From: Umbilicaria muhlenbergii
Taxonomy: Eukaryota; Ascomycota; Lecanoromycetes; Umbilicariales; Umbilicariaceae
Assembly: GCA_000611775.1 (NCBI GenBank)
Contig: KK106981.1
Span: 10,319,183-10,383,182, forward strand
Length of the DNA: 64,000 bases
Direction of reading: 5' to 3'
Under the pieces are notes generated by a model. It was not told where the DNA came from and made no database searches. It saw nothing but the letters and a program-made list of their open reading frames with translations. Shown here piece by piece: positions 1-8,957 of this stretch. The position numbers and the translations under genes are program-made. Positions within the stretch are counted from its first letter, which is position 1. Each line of letters starts with the position of its first letter.

Positions 1-113
1 TACATTGCCGGGAGCGATATGGCAAAGATTAAGCAAGGCTCTCGAGAAGCTCTGGATGTGTCTAAGAAGACAGAGTTATTGTCTCAGGTACGGAACATGC
101 AGGCAAACCCCTA
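1..113 (+). CDS. possible 3' end of a gene cut by the left edge
   Basis: The + strand is open in frame 1 from the first base to a TAA at 111-113, giving about 37 codons that read like protein (charged, Lys/Glu/Ser-rich, ending LLSQ-VRNMQANP). A good splice donor (CAG|gtacgg) lies near base 90, so the true exon may end there instead. I do not recognise the family. An open stretch this short can arise by chance, so this is only a weak call; the sequence left of the window would settle it. Confidence 0.27.
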
Positions 114-619
114 AAGATTAAAGGTACTGGCCTTTTCATACCTCGAATCCGGAATCACTTTCATGACGATCAATATACTACCTTTATGATCCATCATTTT
201 CCTGCACGAAAACTTCGCGGTAGCAGCTACTCCGCACCATGCGTCTCCATCCTTTACTCACGACGCATCTCCAGACCGCGAAGAAAGTAGCACTTCTCTG
301 CCCCTAGGTCTGACAGGATTCTCCCTCCTTCCCTGCCGCTACCTTGTATCCGGTTCCAAGGACGCGGGAACGGGAAGCACATGCAAAATGGGACAAGGAC
401 ACATGATCGAGACATGGTGTAATTCCTCATAGAATATAAATACAAATCTCTAACCCCCCCCCCGAGAGAAGCAATAGACCAAGATGAGAGTCTAGGGTAT
501 AAAATCCGCCTACTCCCCCAATCCAATCCCACCCAAACTCCCCCCACCCAAACACCCACGCTCGAAACCTCAAACCCCATATATACACCCCGCCTTATCC
601 CTATCCCTCCCCCGTCCCC
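114..619. other. intergenic, no gene seen
   Basis: About 500 bases between the possible gene end at the left edge and the stop codon of the ferric reductase. It holds a run of C (about 455-465) and C/A-rich stretches. It probably contains the 3' untranslated region of the reductase. No RNA gene or long credible frame was seen. Confidence 0.5.
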
Positions 620-2977
620 CTAAATAGCATAATTCTCCGTATGCAAAAACACCTCATCCCCCCCCTCCCCCGCCCAAACCCTCCTCTGCAACCTTGCCAC
701 ACACCCCGCGACATCCATCCTCATCCCCGGCGGTCCACAAACAAAAACACAAGTCCTCCTCCCAAACCCTCCACTCAGCTCCCTCAACATGTACGGAATA
801 TCCGGCCTCCCATACTCCGTCCGCCACCCATCCTTCTTCTTCGTCCCCCCACTCACGCTCGGCAAAAACGCGAAACGCATGAGGTTTTTCTGCAGCATGG
901 TCGGCGTAGACGGGAAGCCGAAATCGAATGTCCTGTCCCTGTCCCCGTTGTTGCCGTTGTAGGTAGGCTGCAGGCGCGGATCATCCGGCGCGGGGATATC
1001 GAGTTTGAACCCCGGTTTCGCCCTGCCGGGACGCGTGTGCGCTTTGGGCGGCGGGGCGAAATAAGGCGTCGGCAACCCGGTGATGGCGTCTTCGTTCTCG
1101 CGGCGCAGTTCGCGTTCTTTTTCCACGTCGCCGCCGGCTTCGTCGCGGATGAGGGCGCTGGACCGCTTGCTGGCGATGCCTTGGAAGGTGTCGTTGATTT
1201 TGCTGTGCAAGAGGTCGCTGACGGGGCGGGAGGGCGTATTCGGTTGCGAGATGGTACCCCCGCCGTTGGGGTTGGGGACGTGTCGCTTGGCGGCCGTGAT
1301 AAAGAATTGGCAGTGTACCGTATCCGGGGGAGCGTAGTCGCGGCAGATTTTCAGTTCTTCTTTGAACCATTCGAGGGTCTCGGGTCGTTTGAGGGCCCAG
1401 ATGACGTGCACGGATTTGGTGACGGCTTTGCCATCGCGCATTTTCTTGATCAGGTCAAGGAGCTGGCTGACGATGGCGGTGATGCCGCTGCCGCCGGCGA
1501 AGAGGACGACGGTGTCGAAGGCGGCGAGGTCGCGTTGCATGCCGCCGTAGGGGCCGTCGATGAAGGCGCGGTAGGTTTTGTAGGGGCCGAGTTCGGTGGC
1601 GGCGGTGAGGACTTTGCGGGTGAAGCCGCCGAAGGGGCGGAAAACGAGGGTCATGTCGCGGTATTGTTCGCCGTAGTCGGAGGGGAAGTCTTCGCTGCAG
1701 AGGGAGGCGATGGTGAAGGGGTGGTTTTCGAAGACGGATATTCCGGGCATTCGTAGATAGACGTACTGGCCTGGACGCCACTTTACCTGCGTTGGGATGG
1801 TTACTTTAACAGCGTTCTCTGGAAGGACTGTGATTGCCGCTTCTTCCCCAATCAACCATGACAGTCGCCGCGGGTTTGTCCAGTTAAGATAGAATAGGCG
1901 AATGCAATACGAAACCACCCAGATAGCCAGTGTAGCGAAGAGGTAATTCCAAGAGGTGAGGTAATTATGGCAGTGCCAGAAAAGCATACCCAAGTACACG
2001 ATGGCAACTGGAACATGCAGCGCAACAAAAAGCTCGTACATTTTTCGCCTTAGAATTGGTAAAGAGTGTACGCAAAGGACGATCAGGGGTACTAGAGCGG
2101 CCACGCCGGTACCATAGACGTAATATTGTCCAGGGAAATAGCTCTTGAAGACAGCCTGTGCGCCGTGATCCCAGACGGGAGTAATATAGAAAGGTATCGT
2201 ATGAATCAAGCTGAGGAAGAGGCAGATGTAGCCACCCCACCGATGCAGCACGTTAAGCCGCTCATGGCCAATGCCCGTCAGCATAGCCACCATATTGGCT
2301 TTCATACTCAATGCAACGATCCAAGGCATCATGGCGACGGCGAGCATTCCAGCTCGGATCGCTAGTGGCGGGGAGCCAAATCGGATGCTTTGGTAGTACA
2401 GTGGCTGCGGGATGAAGCAGTACATTGTCACAAACACCGTTGCCACGAAGACGATGACCACAACCCCCAAGGATGGGAAGACAATCTCGCGCTTCTTGTA
2501 TCGTAGTACCGGTATTGGCCGATAGAAGACCCATCGAACCAAAGCAAAAGCCTTGTTCAGCGGTGCAATCGACGACACCGACGATTCCTCTTTCGGCACT
2601 TCCATTTTCGGGAGGGCGCCGCTGCCGGGGAAGAATTTACGAGTGGAGTTGCCCGTTGGTAGGTTATCCATCTCATAGTCACTATCTGGTGACGCGGTCT
2701 TTGACGTCTTCTCTGCCTCCTCCTTGTATAAAGCTCTCCGGATCTTGTCCGTCCAAAGGTGATATAGGCGTATTAAACTGGTGATTATCAAAAGCAATAT
2801 GGAGAAGTAGACCCATCCAAGGGCGTATTTCCCCGATTTCGACCATGGATCTTGCTTACTGGCAGCAATGAGGCCTGGCGGGCTGTTGGAGGTTATTGGT
2901 ATGTTGAGTCGTTTTGTCAGCGAGGACGTCGATGTGGACAGGGTTGCCTCCTCGAGAAGAGCTCTGATGGACGGCAT
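620..2977 (-). CDS. ferric reductase transmembrane component (FRE/NOX superfamily)
   Basis: A single-exon 785-residue membrane flavocytochrome, expected to move electrons from NADPH through FAD and two haems to extracellular Fe(III) or Cu(II) for high-affinity uptake. The frame extends 30 codons further upstream but only from a non-ATG codon; the first ATG (2977, MPSIRALLEE) is taken as the start. Visible parts in order: an N-terminal membrane span (IGKYALGWVYF region), a hydrophilic loop of about 90 residues, then a ferric-reductase membrane core with two pairs of haem-ligand histidines (HRWGGY...LIHTIPF and HVPVAIV...WHCHNY), an FAD-binding motif (HPFTIAS), an NADPH-binding glycine motif (AGGSGIT) and a C-terminal CGPPGM motif. 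The end (HTENYAI) is typical of the family. About 110 low-complexity residues are inserted between the two NADPH-binding motifs. GATA-type sites (CTGATA, CTGATAA near 3304-3317) lie upstream; a link to a SreA-like iron regulator is only inference. Confidence 0.93.
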   Translation of the reverse strand: MPSIRALLEEATLSTSTSSLTKRLNIPITSNSPPGLIAASKQDPWSKSGKYALGWVYFSILLLIITSLIRLYHLWTDKIRRALYKEEAEKTSKTASPDSDYEMDNLPTGNSTRKFFPGSGALPKMEVPKEESSVSSIAPLNKAFALVRWVFYRPIPVLRYKKREIVFPSLGVVVIVFVATVFVTMYCFIPQPLYYQSIRFGSPPLAIRAGMLAVAMMPWIVALSMKANMVAMLTGIGHERLNVLHRWGGYICLFLSLIHTIPFYITPVWDHGAQAVFKSYFPGQYYVYGTGVAALVPLIVLCVHSLPILRRKMYELFVALHVPVAIVYLGMLFWHCHNYLTSWNYLFATLAIWVVSYCIRLFYLNWTNPRRLSWLIGEEAAITVLPENAVKVTIPTQVKWRPGQYVYLRMPGISVFENHPFTIASLCSEDFPSDYGEQYRDMTLVFRPFGGFTRKVLTAATELGPYKTYRAFIDGPYGGMQRDLAAFDTVVLFAGGSGITAIVSQLLDLIKKMRDGKAVTKSVHVIWALKRPETLEWFKEELKICRDYAPPDTVHCQFFITAAKRHVPNPNGGGTISQPNTPSRPVSDLLHSKINDTFQGIASKRSSALIRDEAGGDVEKERELRRENEDAITGLPTPYFAPPPKAHTRPGRAKPGFKLDIPAPDDPRLQPTYNGNNGDRDRTFDFGFPSTPTMLQKNLMRFAFLPSVSGGTKKKDGWRTEYGRPDIPYMLRELSGGFGRRTCVFVCGPPGMRMDVAGCVARLQRRVWAGEGGDEVFLHTENYAI

Positions 2978-4696
2978 TTTGAGAGTCGAGGCCCGTTGCG
3001 GTCTGCTGGTAGATGCTGATAGAAATGCGCGAGGACGGTGAGACCGACCCCGGTTGTAATATTCCAATTATGCGCACATTAGACACGAGACCGCGATGTA
3101 TTGAGTTTGAGCTGCTATCGAGATGTAAGTTTACATAGTTTGGGGCCACTGAAGAGCTGTCAAGTGCGCTGGTTACCAATTGCTATCGCTTCGATAAGCT
3201 CTGAAACAACGGGAGGGGTGAGACACCCGTCGCAATGGCGAAGTTCTGATTTCTTCGTCGAGGAGTTTGCTCACAAGGTGAGGGGAACGGGCGGTCGAAT
3301 GCGACTGATACTGATAAAAAGAAACTCCGCGCTATGCCAATTGGTCGAGATGTTGAATACAGTCTATGAGAGGATACCTGATCCCTTCGTGCGCGCTATA
3401 AATGGCAAATGGGTATGAATAAAGCTGGAGATCAGTAGAGACAAGTCGCCGTTGAGAAAGTGCTGAAGATCCGGAAAAATAGTAGAAGCAGCAAGCAAGG
3501 ACGGTGCGCCGGGGTGGGTATATGTCTGGTCCCTTACATGGCCACGATGGAGAGAAAGCCCATCATGGTGGTTGCACTAATCACGCCTTTTGGGCTCAAC
3601 CGCCGATGTGCATCACACCAGTGGCGGTTGCCTCGAATGTGATGAAGCTGCGCCAGATGCGCCAGGTGCTTTAGGGTAGGTGCATGCCAAGCTCCGGACG
3701 ATCATGATTTCGCTGTGCAAAAGTGGAGGAGCTAGGCAGTATCAAGGACCCTGCTGCTCGTAGGGACGGTATTCGAGAGAGAATCGAGCCAGCATTGCGG
3801 CGGGTGCTCTGCGCATAGTATTGGGCAGGAGGGGCAGGAGGGGCGGGATTTGTGCGACTTGTGTCCCATTCGTGGAGACTTGCGATGCGGTGCGAGGACC
3901 AGGCATGCAAGCACTCTATCAATACCGGTCCCTCGCAAGGTCCGCGTGCGGCGCAAGCTCTCTGATTCGCACATGCCCCAGCAGGGCAAGCACGAGCGGG
4001 CCGTGATCAAGAGCTGACGATGCAAGGTCCGGGCTTATCGACGGCGTGATGGCGACCCAAGACTGCTCATTTACTGGCGAACGAGTGAGGAATCGGCTGT
4101 ACGCGCTGAAATGCTCCCCAGTGCTGTCAGCGCATTACTTGCAGCGGTCTAGGTAGGTTCTGGTTAGGTCGGTGACAGACAAAGGTGCTGCAGCCGCTCG
4201 GGATTGGCCCAGGATAGCTGCCACAAAGCGTTTCCTCGCTGTGAGGCCATGATCGACCTCAGCTAGCGATTCCTCCACGAACGACTTGAACAACTCAATG
4301 CTGAGTAACCTCAACGTTCCAACAAATGATTTTGGACAAACATCTAGGCCTTGTGATACGAGACTACGACCGTTGATCGAACGTTTGAGAGGTCTTCGTT
4401 TAATCACGTGGTGGAAGGTCTGGCGGCGCATGTCCAACTGTCCTACGACGATCAGCTAGTCATCCATTTACATCTCGTAATGGTAGTCGAACTGCGCTTT
4501 CGCAATTGGAAATGCTCAAGGTGGCCAAGTCCGGATCCGTATTGTAATCTGTAAAAGAGTCTCCTGCGGCTCATCCTCGGCAGTGATCCAGTACCTGGGG
4601 GATTTCTTGGCGGCAAACTATCCATATGTGCTGGGGGCAGCGCCTACGAAACGCTCCTGCATTGCGAGATCAATGCAATTTCTAAGGTGCCAAATC
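2978..4696. other. intergenic, reductase promoter side; no gene seen
   Basis: About 1.7 kb between the start of the ferric reductase and the stop of the TRIP4/Rqt4-like gene, both on the minus strand. It should hold the reductase promoter and the downstream gene's terminator. Only short shadow frames are present; none has splice signals or family resemblance that I could support. Confidence 0.5.
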
Positions 4697-6331
4697 CTAC
4701 CACCCCTGAGCATGCTCTTCATCACCTAGTCTGCGCTCGTTCTCCCGAACTCCGTAGATACCCCCGTCCAAGATCCATGCTTCGTTATCATCGTTATCGT
4801 CTTGCACCCTCCTCCACGTTTTGCTGTTCCGGTTCTCTTTATTGCCATCCTCTTCCTCCAAGCCCTCCGCTTTGGCCTTTCCTTTCCCCTTCCCACCATC
4901 ACTCTCCTCCCCGCCCTTCCACACAGGCCGAATCAAGCTCCCCATCAGCGGGTTCCTGCTGAATGTGCCTGTCCCAGCACCTCCATGCCTTTGCTCCTGG
5001 ATTACCTCCTCCACCTCCCCGTCATCATCGTCCACTTCAATCCCAACCTGTGGTCTTTCCACCTTGCCCATCCGCTTGACTACCTTGCCTCCAACCAAGT
5101 CAACGCTCACCACCATCCTCCTCTTTTCGTACTCTGGCTTTGCATTCCACTCTTGCTCTCTCAGCACTTTCTGTTGTCGCTTCAGCTGTGCCGCCCGCTC
5201 CACGGGACTACTCCACATGCTTTGCCCACTACTTGGGGTTTCAAAGTCGGCCGCTTCGTCGATGATTCGGGTACGCCGTGCATTCTGCGCTTGGTAACCA
5301 AGAAGTTTGTCCCGGTGTTGTTGCGCAGCAGCAAGCTTACTCTCAGCCTCCGAGTCGATCGTAGATGGAGTGGTTGCGGCGAACGGTCTGGGAGCTTTCG
5401 AGACTTCGGCACGCCGCTGTGAGGCGTTGTTCATGTCCATCCGCTCCTTGCCTCTTTCCTCTTTGAGTGCCCGAACCATGGATTGGATCTCGCCTTGGCT
5501 CAGAATGGGACGCCCGCAGAAAGTGCAGGGTCCGATTCCCTCTTTGACACAAATGATCTTACCACAGTTGATGCAATTCGGTGCAGCAGCTAGTAGCGGA
5601 TGACGAGTAGCTTGGCAATTGCAGCGCCGTTTGGCGGTGTCTGCAGCTGTTGTAGTAGAAAGAGCAGGGTTAGTTTGGATTTCTAGGGCACGAATAGCTG
5701 AGTCGAGGTCATTGAGGACAGTAGAAGCGCCATGCATAGGTGTACCCCCTGTTAGGTTGACTTTAGTTTTGGGTGCAGGGGAGGAGGTACGAGATGAGGT
5801 TCTGACATTGGGGAGGTCTGAGATAAGAGAGCCCGCTGCTGACGGTGGTGGCTTGGGGGACGGGTTCCGGGAGGCTGCATTGGACGATGAGGTAGGTACT
5901 GGAAGCTGGCGGGCATCTGGTGTCTCAGTGAGGGCGAGCACATTAGCTAAGGGTGGTTCCTTCCGGTGGCGGCTGCTGCCAGCCATGTAGTCCTCTTCAT
6001 CTTTCTTTTGGTATGCACCGCTGACATTTCCGTAATCTTCTGGTCGACGTGGGGGAGGCAACTTATTCAGAGGCGCCTTCTTTTTCTTGTGTGGTCTGTT
6101 AGGAACTTCTAATGGTGGTGCTGATGATGCCGCCGGCTTTGGGGCTTCGCGACGGGAGTTGAATGATGTAATAAATTCCAAAGCTTGAGGAGAGTCGCCA
6201 AGAAGGTTCTTGAGATGCTCTGCAGCTTCGGCCTTCGGTAGTGTATTGGTGTAGTCAATAATTTGCTTGAGTGAGTCTTCATCTAGAGGCAGGAGACGGG
6301 AGATTTGGGTAGAAGCCCAAGTACTGGCCAT
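4697..6331 (-). CDS. RQT4: TRIP4/ASC-1-type zinc finger protein, Rqt4 homologue
   Basis: Uninterrupted 544-residue protein. The key feature is a C2HC5 zinc finger at about residues 237-272, with CNC, a His after TR, CINCGK, IICVKEG and CTFCG in the order found in human TRIP4 (activating signal cointegrator 1) and yeast Rqt4. In the yeast and human complexes this protein works with an Slh1/ASCC3 helicase and a CUE protein to split ribosomes that have collided on mRNA. The first 60 residues are a short helical segment (LKQIIDYTNTLP...LLGDSPQALEFI) resembling a CUE-like ubiquitin-binding fold; the rest is disordered, with many Pro, Ser and charged residues and a lysine patch (KKKK) near residue 85. 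The start is the ATG at 6331; the frame runs two codons further from TTG. The family call is strong; the ribosome-rescue role is transferred from homologues. Confidence 0.88.
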   Translation of the reverse strand: MASTWASTQISRLLPLDEDSLKQIIDYTNTLPKAEAAEHLKNLLGDSPQALEFITSFNSRREAPKPAASSAPPLEVPNRPHKKKKAPLNKLPPPRRPEDYGNVSGAYQKKDEEDYMAGSSRHRKEPPLANVLALTETPDARQLPVPTSSSNAASRNPSPKPPPSAAGSLISDLPNVRTSSRTSSPAPKTKVNLTGGTPMHGASTVLNDLDSAIRALEIQTNPALSTTTAADTAKRRCNCQATRHPLLAAAPNCINCGKIICVKEGIGPCTFCGRPILSQGEIQSMVRALKEERGKERMDMNNASQRRAEVSKAPRPFAATTPSTIDSEAESKLAAAQQHRDKLLGYQAQNARRTRIIDEAADFETPSSGQSMWSSPVERAAQLKRQQKVLREQEWNAKPEYEKRRMVVSVDLVGGKVVKRMGKVERPQVGIEVDDDDGEVEEVIQEQRHGGAGTGTFSRNPLMGSLIRPVWKGGEESDGGKGKGKAKAEGLEEEDGNKENRNSKTWRRVQDDNDDNEAWILDGGIYGVRENERRLGDEEHAQGW

Positions 6332-7104
6332 AGTCAAAACAGTCAGGTGAGGTATCAGCGTGATGGTGATGTGAACTTATCATCAGGCCAATGATGGATA
6401 TATTCTTGTTAAGGTGTGTATAACGAATGTTATGAGTAACTTACAGCCCCAGAACGCCAAATATCTGATAAATGCAGGATTATGTCATTCGGAGATCGAC
6501 AAACGATGGTGGCGGTGCGGCTGAGGAGGCTGAAGCCGAAAGGCTTGCGCAAGTTGCCCTATAATCTAGCCTCAAGTTATCCAGATTGTTCAGGGAGGCG
6601 TAAATTAGTCAACAGATTCAAGTTATTCAGCATGGATGCTAGAGAAGCATACGAAGCGAGATGAGTGGTTATATGTACATATATTACTTTGGACACTAGA
6701 GTTCTCTACGAGCATCCCATGTGCTTCTCGAGCCAAACTCCTCTTGCCCACTCCCACATCACACCCAACCACCGGAAGCCTTATGCGCTTCTTCACTTTG
6801 GTTGTCTGTACCCCGTTACTTTTAGAACATTGGACCTCGTCTATAGCTTCGATCCTTCCGCCTTTTGGATGCCGAGTAGCTGGAGCATAACTCCGCCCTC
6901 TGCAGCTGCTCTAATGCTCTGCACGCGACCCTGCACTGGAGCGTGTTCAAATCTTCTGCTTGGCCACACCGCACGCTGGGATCATGCGAGCTCCGGTGAA
7001 TGGTGGTGAGGCAGGCCATCCCTTTTATGTCCCTCTAACCCGGTAGAGGCCTGGGTCGCTCAATCCGTGACGCCCCTTCTCAGGCATCTCCCGACCCATT
7101 GATA
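6332..7104. other. intergenic, no gene seen
   Basis: About 770 bases upstream of the TRIP4/Rqt4-like gene and downstream of the small protein gene, both minus strand. It should hold the promoter of the former. Short frames on both strands look like chance openings. Confidence 0.5.
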
Positions 7105-7460
7105 TCATCTCCTCTCCCTCCCAGTTGCCGCTTCACTCCTCGTCGCTCCTCCTTGTCTGGCTTCCAGTTCGGTTATCTTGCGCTCGAGCCCAAGTCTCTT
7201 AGCCACAAGACCACTACGTGCTTCTTCCAGTTGAGCAATCTTTGCCATTGGAGATGCCTCTCGTCGGGCTTTGATTTCCTGGTGCATCGTTAGATAGGTG
7301 TAGGCAAGAGCTGGTGGGGAGTGTTTCAAGTGACGGGATATTATACCTGCTTGATCTCTTGCTGGGTTTTCAGACCTGCTCCATACCACGCTCCTGTAGC
7401 TGTAATGGCGGCTACGGAGACGGTCATGATAATGCGCCGGATCTTCTGCTGCTGGGACAT
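7105..7460 (-). CDS. small membrane-anchored coiled-coil protein, two exons
   Basis: I reconstruct a 95-residue protein from two exons: 7460-7347 (38 codons, starting MSQQQKIRRI) and 7278-7105. The intron (7346-7279, 68 bp) has a gtataa donor and a ccag acceptor. The N-terminus is basic, followed by one hydrophobic segment (MTVSVAAITATGAWYGAGL, about residues 12-30), then a charged helix with heptad-like Leu/Ile spacing (KIAQLEEARSGLVAKRLGLERKI, split here only for description) and a polar tail. This looks like a single-pass organelle protein, perhaps mitochondrial inner membrane, with a coiled coil on one side. I believe similar short proteins are widespread in Pezizomycotina, but I cannot name it. 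It starts 416 bp from the divergent phosphatase gene. Confidence 0.68.
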
Positions 7461-7876
7461 CGTTGAAGTCTGCCTGTTGCCCTTCAGGCCAACGCCTGGC
7501 GTCGCAATCTCCTAATTGTCTAGAAATCAATTGCCATGTAGGTCGACGGATTTAGCTGTAGCTGAAGTGCCTCCCTCATTGCTCATATGATCCAAGCCAC
7601 ATGTTTTCGAGGCATTGGTTCCGCAAAGTCAAAAGCGCGCGGTGCAGGGGTGGAGCGGAATCGGCGGATACAGGGATAACCTTCCAATGCCCAACCGATG
7701 TCATCAATCGCAAAGCTTCGAACGCAGCAATTTAGCAGCCCGTCGCGGCGGCTATTGCAAATTGATCTTTTCTATTCTTGTTATTCAATACATGTCTATG
7801 CCTTAGATGATTTGAGGGCAGCTTATTCTTAACCTGCCTTGTAATATTCTCCGCTCAGTTGCCCGAAACCCTCGCA
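7461..7876. promoter_or_regulatory. divergent promoter region
   Basis: 416 bp separate two head-to-head start codons, those of the 95-residue minus-strand protein and the plus-strand SHB17-like gene. Both promoters must lie here or overlap the neighbouring transcript. No specific factor site was identified with confidence. Confidence 0.5.
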
Positions 7877-8957
7877 ATGACTACGCCCCGGGTATTTATC
7901 ATCCGCCATGGAGAAACAGAATGGTCACTGAACGGTAGACACACCGGTTCCACCGAGCTCCCATTGACCACCAATGGCGAAAAGCGAGTTAGAGCGACGG
8001 GCAAAGCGCTTGTAGGAGATGATCGATTGATCGTCCCGTCGAAGATCGCCCATATGTAACTACTACCTCCCCTTATCCCAGAAACTAGTATCCCTCCTCT
8101 AATCGGCGATATTTTTTCCTATACTAACCGATGCCTCGGTGCTTCAAGTTACGTCTCTCCCCGACGCCGTGCCCAACGGACCCTGGAACTCCTCGAACTT
8201 GGGTGTAGGGACAAACTTCCCTGGGAAGAGCGCCGCCGACACGGCGACGACGATATCCGCACGAACGCCAAAGTTCAGATCACCGAAGACATTCGGGAAT
8301 GGGACTATGGCGACTATGAGGGCTTGACCAGTAAGCAGATCAGGGAGCAGAGGCAGAAAAGTGGAGAGGGAAGTTGGGATATCTGGAGAGATGGGTGTCC
8401 GGGGGGGGAGTATGTCCGTCTGGCAACTCTACCAAGCGTTACTATAGGGAAGATATGGGGATCAGTGAGGCTGATTGTAGTTGGGAGATAGGTCACCCAA
8501 GGACGTTACGGACCGGCTCGATAGGCTGATAGAGGATATCCGATCGAAGTATCACAGTAAGGTGATTGGCACACCTGAAGGACAACATCCTTCGGGGGAT
8601 GTACTGTTGGTGGCGCATGGACATATACTGAGAGCGTTTGCGATGCGGTGGGTGAAGCACAACTTGACGGAAGGCGTACATCTGCTGTTGGAAGGTATGT
8701 TACAGTTAGGTGAGATGGCAGACTGTTTACTGACTTATTCGCAGCTGGTGGTGTAGGGACTCTGAGGTTAGATGGATGATTTCGATATCGGAGAGCTGCG
8801 TGCTAACTGGAACGACAGCTACGAGCATCACAGCCTGGATGAGCCTGCAATATTGTGAGTATTCCCTTTCATGCTTCGAGATGGTTTGGTTGATAGATGT
8901 AGGCTTGGGGGCGCGTTTATGGTAGACGTGGTGGAGACTGCGGGACAAGGTGGGTAA
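7877..8957 (+). CDS. SHB17: histidine phosphatase, sedoheptulose-1,7-bisphosphatase-like
   Basis: Six exons join in frame to a 251-residue phosphoglycerate-mutase-fold phosphatase: 7877-8055, 8149-8409, 8492-8694, 8745-8766, 8819-8854 and 8903-8957. The catalytic motif is RHGETEWS at residues 10-17, the second active-site histidine is in VAHGHILRA, and WDYGDYEGLT and GGES fit the yeast Shb17/YKR043C subgroup. That enzyme hydrolyses sedoheptulose 1,7-bisphosphate and feeds riboneogenesis in the non-oxidative pentose phosphate pathway. Intron 1 has an ideal branch site (ACTAAC). Exons 4 and 5 are only 22 and 36 nt long, and intron 3' to exon 4 has an uncommon donor (gttaga). All six exons keep one continuous frame and end with TAA, which supports the model. 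The substrate could also be another sugar phosphate, since the family is broad. Confidence 0.9.

Noticed and set aside
641-1756. 371-codon + strand open frame
   Set aside because: It is the antisense shadow of the ferric reductase; Val/Gly/Ala/Asp-rich with no domain.
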